Source: RUG13409 sp045546135 (lineage in GTDB: Bacteria; Bacillota; Clostridia; Peptostreptococcales; Anaerovoracaceae). From it: DNA of 64,000 nucleotides. The DNA lies in the NCBI GenBank assembly GCA_045546135.1, contig JAZQCD010000006.1:62001-126000 (forward strand). The letters are read 5' to 3'. The position numbers and the translations under genes are program-made. Below, in pieces: positions 60,426 through 64,000 of this stretch. How positions within the stretch are numbered: the stretch's first letter is position 1; every line of letters starts with the position of its first letter. The notes beneath the pieces were generated by a model. That model searched no databases, was not told the origin of the DNA, and saw nothing but the letters and a program-made list of their open reading frames with translations.

Positions 60426-61838
60426 ATGGCAACAGAATTCAAAAACATGACTCCAAAGGAAATAGTTGAGGAGCTTGATAAATATATAATCGGACAGGAC
60501 AGCGCAAAACGATCAGTGGCAGTTGCTCTTCGTAACCGCTACAGAAGAAGCCTTGTACCTGAAGAAATAAGGGACGAGATCACACCAAAGAACATACTTA
60601 TGATGGGACCTACAGGCGTAGGTAAGACAGAGATCGCAAGAAGACTTGCAAAGCTCATGGACGCTCCTTTCATCAAGATCGAAGCTACCAAGTTCACAGA
60701 AGTCGGATATGTGGGCAGAGACGTTGAATCCATCATCAGAGACCTTATGGAAGCATCCATGCGCGTTACAAAGCAAAAGCATATGGATGAAAAATATGAA
60801 GTCGCAAAGGACATAGCAGAAGAAAAGATCATCGAAGCTATAATCCCGGGAAAGAACAAGCCAAACCAGGGTGTAAAGAATCCGTTCTCAGCTCTTATGG
60901 GCGGCGGACAGGCCACATATAACCAGACAAATGAGAAGGTCGAAACACCTGAAGAAGACAGCGATGTCCTCCTTGCAAGAGACCAGGTAAGGCAGCAATT
61001 AAAGGACGGTCTTCTTGAAGACCAGTATATCGAGATCGATGTCATCGAGCAGCCAAAGGACAATACTCTTGATGTCAATGGCGGCGGTACCATCCAGATC
61101 GGAAGCATTTTCGGAAATATGATGCCTCCAAAGACAAAGAAGAGAAAAGTAAAAGTCCAAGAGGCAAGAAAGATCCTTATCGAGCAGGAAGCATCAAAAC
61201 TCATCGATATGGACCAGGTCCAGTCCGAAGCTCTTGAAAACTGCGAGCAAAACGGTATAGTCTTCCTCGACGAGATAGACAAGATCGCAAACAGTGGCAA
61301 CTATCACGGAGGCGCAGACGTATCCCGTGAAGGCGTTCAGCGTGACATCCTCCCAATAGTTGAAGGAAGTGTAGTAAATACAAAATACGGTCCAATCAAG
61401 ACAGACCACATCCTCTTTATAGGGGCAGGAGCTTTTTCAGTATCAAAACCAACGGATCTCATTCCGGAACTTCAGGGACGTTTCCCTGTAAGAGTCGAAC
61501 TAGAGAGCCTTACAAAAGAAGACTTTAAGCGAATTCTTCTTGAGCCGCACAATGCTCTTACAAAGCAGCATGCAGCCCTCATGGAGACAGAAGGTGTAAA
61601 GGTCAGTTTCACAGACGATGCCATAGAAGAGATCGCATCCATGGCCAGCATTATGAACGAGCAGACCGAAAACATCGGAGCAAGAAGGCTTCACACCATT
61701 ATGGAAAAGCTCTTTGAAGAAATATCCTTCAACCTGCCTGATCCATCCATAACAGAAGTGACCATCGACGCTTCCTATGTAAGGAGCAAATTCGATGAAG
61801 TCATTAAGCAAGATGATATCGAAAAATATATACTGTAA
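60426..61838 (+). CDS. hslU: HslU/ClpY AAA+ unfoldase
   Basis: 470 residues from ATG 60426, which has GAAAGAGG before it; a start at 60408 would precede the Shine-Dalgarno. Walker A GPTGVGKTE at 61-69, an inserted I-domain (about 110-225), Walker B IVFLDEIDKIA near 275, and a C-terminal sensor-2 region ending DDIEKYIL. The last residues insert into HslV to activate it. It feeds unfolded substrates into HslV. A terminator follows at 61857, closing the CIRCE operon. Confidence 0.98.
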   Translation: MATEFKNMTPKEIVEELDKYIIGQDSAKRSVAVALRNRYRRSLVPEEIRDEITPKNILMMGPTGVGKTEIARRLAKLMDAPFIKIEATKFTEVGYVGRDVESIIRDLMEASMRVTKQKHMDEKYEVAKDIAEEKIIEAIIPGKNKPNQGVKNPFSALMGGGQATYNQTNEKVETPEEDSDVLLARDQVRQQLKDGLLEDQYIEIDVIEQPKDNTLDVNGGGTIQIGSIFGNMMPPKTKKRKVKVQEARKILIEQEASKLIDMDQVQSEALENCEQNGIVFLDEIDKIANSGNYHGGADVSREGVQRDILPIVEGSVVNTKYGPIKTDHILFIGAGAFSVSKPTDLIPELQGRFPVRVELESLTKEDFKRILLEPHNALTKQHAALMETEGVKVSFTDDAIEEIASMASIMNEQTENIGARRLHTIMEKLFEEISFNLPDPSITEVTIDASYVRSKFDEVIKQDDIEKYIL

Positions 61839-61856
61839 TTTGATCACAGATCTAAA

Positions 61857-61886
61857 GGTCCGGCTGTTTGGCAGCCGGATCTTTTG
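61857..61886 (+). terminator. Intrinsic terminator after hslU
   Basis: GGTCCGGCTG (61857-61866), loop TTTGG, CAGCCGGATC (61872-61881), then TTTT. 10-bp stem with one G-U. Confidence 0.9.
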
Positions 61887-62002
61887 ATATTTTTGGATCA
61901 CAGGAGAACAATGCCTTATTCGATGTGTTTGCTTGAAGGAAACTAATCATATATAATTGAACAGAGTTAATACTTAGGTCATTTTTAAATGCTTACAATA
62001 AT

Positions 62003-63301
62003 ATGGGTGAATCAATGCTTGAATTTGATGATGATAACAATGTGATCTCTCAGGACTGTCCAAGGGCTGTTCTTGTCGGCGTGAGTCTTGGCGAGGACAT
62101 TACATACTCCATGGAAGAACTCACAGGGCTTGCGGAAGCTGCAGGTATAAAGGTCGCTGCACAGATGACCCAAAACGTGGACAGGATCAATGCCGGTACA
62201 TATGTTGGAACAGGCAAACTCGAAGAACTTGCTGAATACTGCAAAAACGATGATATAGACTTGGTCATATTCAACGATGAACTTTCAGGTATGCAGCTTA
62301 GAAATATAGAGGATGCCTGCGATACTAAAGTTATTGACAGGACCATACTAATACTGGATATATTCGCATCAAGAGCAACGAGCGCAGAAGGCAAACTTCA
62401 AGTAGAGCTTGCTCAGCTTTCATATAGGATGCCAAGACTCCTTGGATTCGGGAGATCCTTATCAAGGCTTGGAGGCGGTATTGGTACAAGGGGTCCAGGC
62501 GAAACCAAACTTGAGACCGACAGAAGGCATATCCAAAAGAGGATGGACCAGATAAAGTCGGAAATAAAGGAGCTAAACAGTACAAGGGCAACCAAGAAAG
62601 CGAAAAGAGACAAGTCAGAGATACCTGTCGTAGCTCTCGTTGGATATACAAACAGCGGCAAATCATCCATAATGAATGCGCTTCTTAAAGCAGAGGAAAG
62701 AGATGAAAAGACAGTATTCGAAAAGAATATGCTTTTTGCAACTCTCGATACTGCCCAGCGCCTCATAACTCTTGATGATAAGAAGAGTTTCATACTCGTC
62801 GATACTGTCGGCTTTGTCAGCAAACTTCCTCATACTCTTGTATCTGCGTTCAAATCGACTCTCGAGGAAGCGGTCGATGCCGATCTTCTTGTCCAGGTAG
62901 TCGATGCATCATACGAAGGAAAAGACTTCTATATCGATGTTACGAACTCGGTACTCAAGGAACTTGGCGCCGAAGGAAAACCGATGATCATGGCATTCAA
63001 CAAGTGCGATCTGCTTCCTGAAAGACCGAGCACAGTAGGCTATGGGCAGGACTGCTTGACTATGTCAGCAAAAACAGGAGAAGGCCTTGATGATCTCCTG
63101 AATATGATCAAATCAAAAATATTCGCTCAGACGAAAGTAGTGACACTTTTGATACCTTTTTCCGATGGATCGGTATTGAGCTCTATAATAGGCAAAAATA
63201 AGCCTTTGGAGACCGAATACCTAGGTGAGGGGACAAAGATAAAGGTTGAACTATCTGCAGCCGATATATCAAGGTATGCGAAGTACATCATAAGCGAATG
63301 A
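62003..63301 (+). CDS. hflX: Ribosome-associated GTPase HflX
   Basis: 432 residues from ATG 62003; ATG 62015 (428 residues) has GGGTGA just before it and may be the true start. The N-terminal HflX domain is followed by the glycine-rich GTRGPGETKLETDRRHI near 160-176. A GTPase domain with GYTNSGKSSIMNALL near 213 and DTVGFVSKLPH near 268, and a C-terminal tail complete it. HflX splits stalled ribosomes, notably in heat stress, which fits its place after the CIRCE-controlled operon, though a terminator separates them. A TACAAT stands at 61994 and a TATAAT at 61952. Confidence 0.95.
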   Translation: MGESMLEFDDDNNVISQDCPRAVLVGVSLGEDITYSMEELTGLAEAAGIKVAAQMTQNVDRINAGTYVGTGKLEELAEYCKNDDIDLVIFNDELSGMQLRNIEDACDTKVIDRTILILDIFASRATSAEGKLQVELAQLSYRMPRLLGFGRSLSRLGGGIGTRGPGETKLETDRRHIQKRMDQIKSEIKELNSTRATKKAKRDKSEIPVVALVGYTNSGKSSIMNALLKAEERDEKTVFEKNMLFATLDTAQRLITLDDKKSFILVDTVGFVSKLPHTLVSAFKSTLEEAVDADLLVQVVDASYEGKDFYIDVTNSVLKELGAEGKPMIMAFNKCDLLPERPSTVGYGQDCLTMSAKTGEGLDDLLNMIKSKIFAQTKVVTLLIPFSDGSVLSSIIGKNKPLETEYLGEGTKIKVELSAADISRYAKYIISE

Positions 63302-63431
63302 GCTCCTTTTTGCTATTGATCTTTTAAATTGCAGCGAGTCTGATTTGACAGAACATCACCTATGTTTTAGTGATCGGATATTCAAGCCAGGTCAAAATGT
63401 ATTTATTCGAGTTTGTAGTTACCATTATACG

Positions 63432-64000
63432 ATGATCAGATTTACTACCATCGAAAAACAAGCAGAAGCTGAAGAGGTGATCGAAAGATCCCGCTTTATT
63501 GCTCACATAAAAAGGACAGATACAAGGGAGGAAGCGGACTCTTTTATTGCTGATATCAAAAAGCAATACAAAGATGCAACTCACAATGTACCTGCTTTTG
63601 TAATAGGAGAAAAGCAGGATATCCAGTGGGCTTCTGACGACGGAGAACCAAGCGGTACTTCCGGCGCTCCTATGCTTCAAATGCTTGTAAAAGAGGGTCT
63701 TACTAATGTAACAGTGGTTGTGACAAGATATTTTGGCGGTATCAAACTTGGTACAGGAGGGCTTGTCAGAGCATATACAGGCGTCCTTAGACTTGCTTTA
63801 GAAAAGGCGGGTAGATTTGTCGTAAGAGATACAAAAAGCATCAAGATAAGAGTTCCATACTCTCTGCTTACGAAAATTCAAAAAAATGCTGAAGACTTAA
63901 AGTATGTCATAGAAGATATCGAGTACAGCGATGAACTTCTTCTTACTTTATCATTTGAACCTGAGGAGGAAGAAAGGATCATATCCTGGTTTACTGATAT
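63432..64000 (+). CDS. YigZ/IMPACT family protein, N-terminal part (3' end outside window)
   Basis: The frame from ATG 63432 is open to the right edge, 189 codons. It starts MIRFTTIEKQAEAEEVIERSRFIAH and has the IMPACT core: ATHNVPAFVIGE, SDDGEPSGTSGAPML, and VVVTRYFGGIKLGTGGLVRAYTG. The second, EF-G-like domain (DUF1949) begins near 140. Full-length relatives have about 210 residues, so only the last 20-25 are missing. The family is tied to translation control but its bacterial role is unclear. TTGACA at 63345 is a possible -35, and no Shine-Dalgarno is obvious. Confidence 0.92.
   Translation, partial: MIRFTTIEKQAEAEEVIERSRFIAHIKRTDTREEADSFIADIKKQYKDATHNVPAFVIGEKQDIQWASDDGEPSGTSGAPMLQMLVKEGLTNVTVVVTRYFGGIKLGTGGLVRAYTGVLRLALEKAGRFVVRDTKSIKIRVPYSLLTKIQKNAEDLKYVIEDIEYSDELLLTLSFEPEEEERIISWFTD

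Overview
The window reads as chromosomal core DNA of a low-to-moderate GC Bacillota, most likely an anaerobic member of class Clostridia. The evidence is a division and cell-wall (dcw) cluster of Gram-positive order, a PASTA-tailed class B PBP, MutS2, ZapA, purine-rich Shine-Dalgarno sites, many AGA/AGG/ATA codons, ferredoxin-type proteins and a Crp/Fnr regulator. I cannot name the genus. No rRNA, prophage or CRISPR array is present. The only recognisable transposon is one solo IS200/IS605-type tnpB element at 53-54.5 kb.

Layout. 0-3.6 kb: RNA-modification U32 proteins (trhP-like tail, then an rlhA-like gene split over two overlapping frames), a compact structured-RNA candidate between them, a small membrane protein and rnhB. 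3.6-6.3 kb: three minus-strand envelope genes (NlpC/P60, zinc-ribbon membrane protein, PAP2 phosphatase). 6.4-18.7 kb: the dcw cluster mraZ-rsmH-ftsL-ftsI-murF-mraY-murD-ftsW-murG-ftsQ-ftsZ, with an MraZ-box promoter and internal terminator/promoter points before ftsI and ftsZ. 18.8-28 kb: trmH-type methyltransferase-pheS-pheT-zapA-mutS2, then argS. 28-30 kb: a TPR protein, galM and a panE relic. 30-33.4 kb: a P-type ATPase behind a yybP-ykoY (Mn2+) riboswitch and terminator. 33.6-40 kb: YtrA-type GntR with a DUF5808 membrane protein, a ferredoxin/zinc-ribbon/Crp-Fnr group, a NERD protein and a two-gene chromate transporter. 40-50 kb: acyl-CoA ligase, M50 peptidase, a four-gene operon (D-aminoacylase, zinc ribbon, DUF3990, PrsW protease), flavodoxin, MBL hydrolase, a PH/GRAM-like protein and a YczE-type membrane protein. 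50.2-50.6 kb: tRNA-Asn, tRNA-Leu and tRNA-fMet. 50.9-54.3 kb: lipase, LMW phosphatase and tnpB with its probable omega RNA. 54.6-64 kb: yraN-yifB-dprA, then CIRCE-topA-hslV-hslU, hflX and the start of a YigZ/IMPACT protein.

How the parts work together. The dcw cluster makes lipid II (MurF, MraY, MurD, MurG) and the divisome (FtsL, FtsQ, FtsW, PBP, FtsZ, with ZapA downstream), under probable MraZ autocontrol. The topA-hslVU operon carries a perfect HrcA operator. Metal homeostasis appears in the Mn2+-riboswitch ATPase and redox/nitrosative stress handling in the Crp/Fnr-ferredoxin group.

Points that may be new: the structured RNA between the two U32 genes, CIRCE control of topA-hslVU, putatively leaderless promoters (ftsI, yczE-type), opposite-strand tRNA anticodon-arm relics, the D-aminoacylase/DUF3990/PrsW operon, and several phased or tandem short repeats in promoters. 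Everything was read by eye; no alignment, fold or database search was run.
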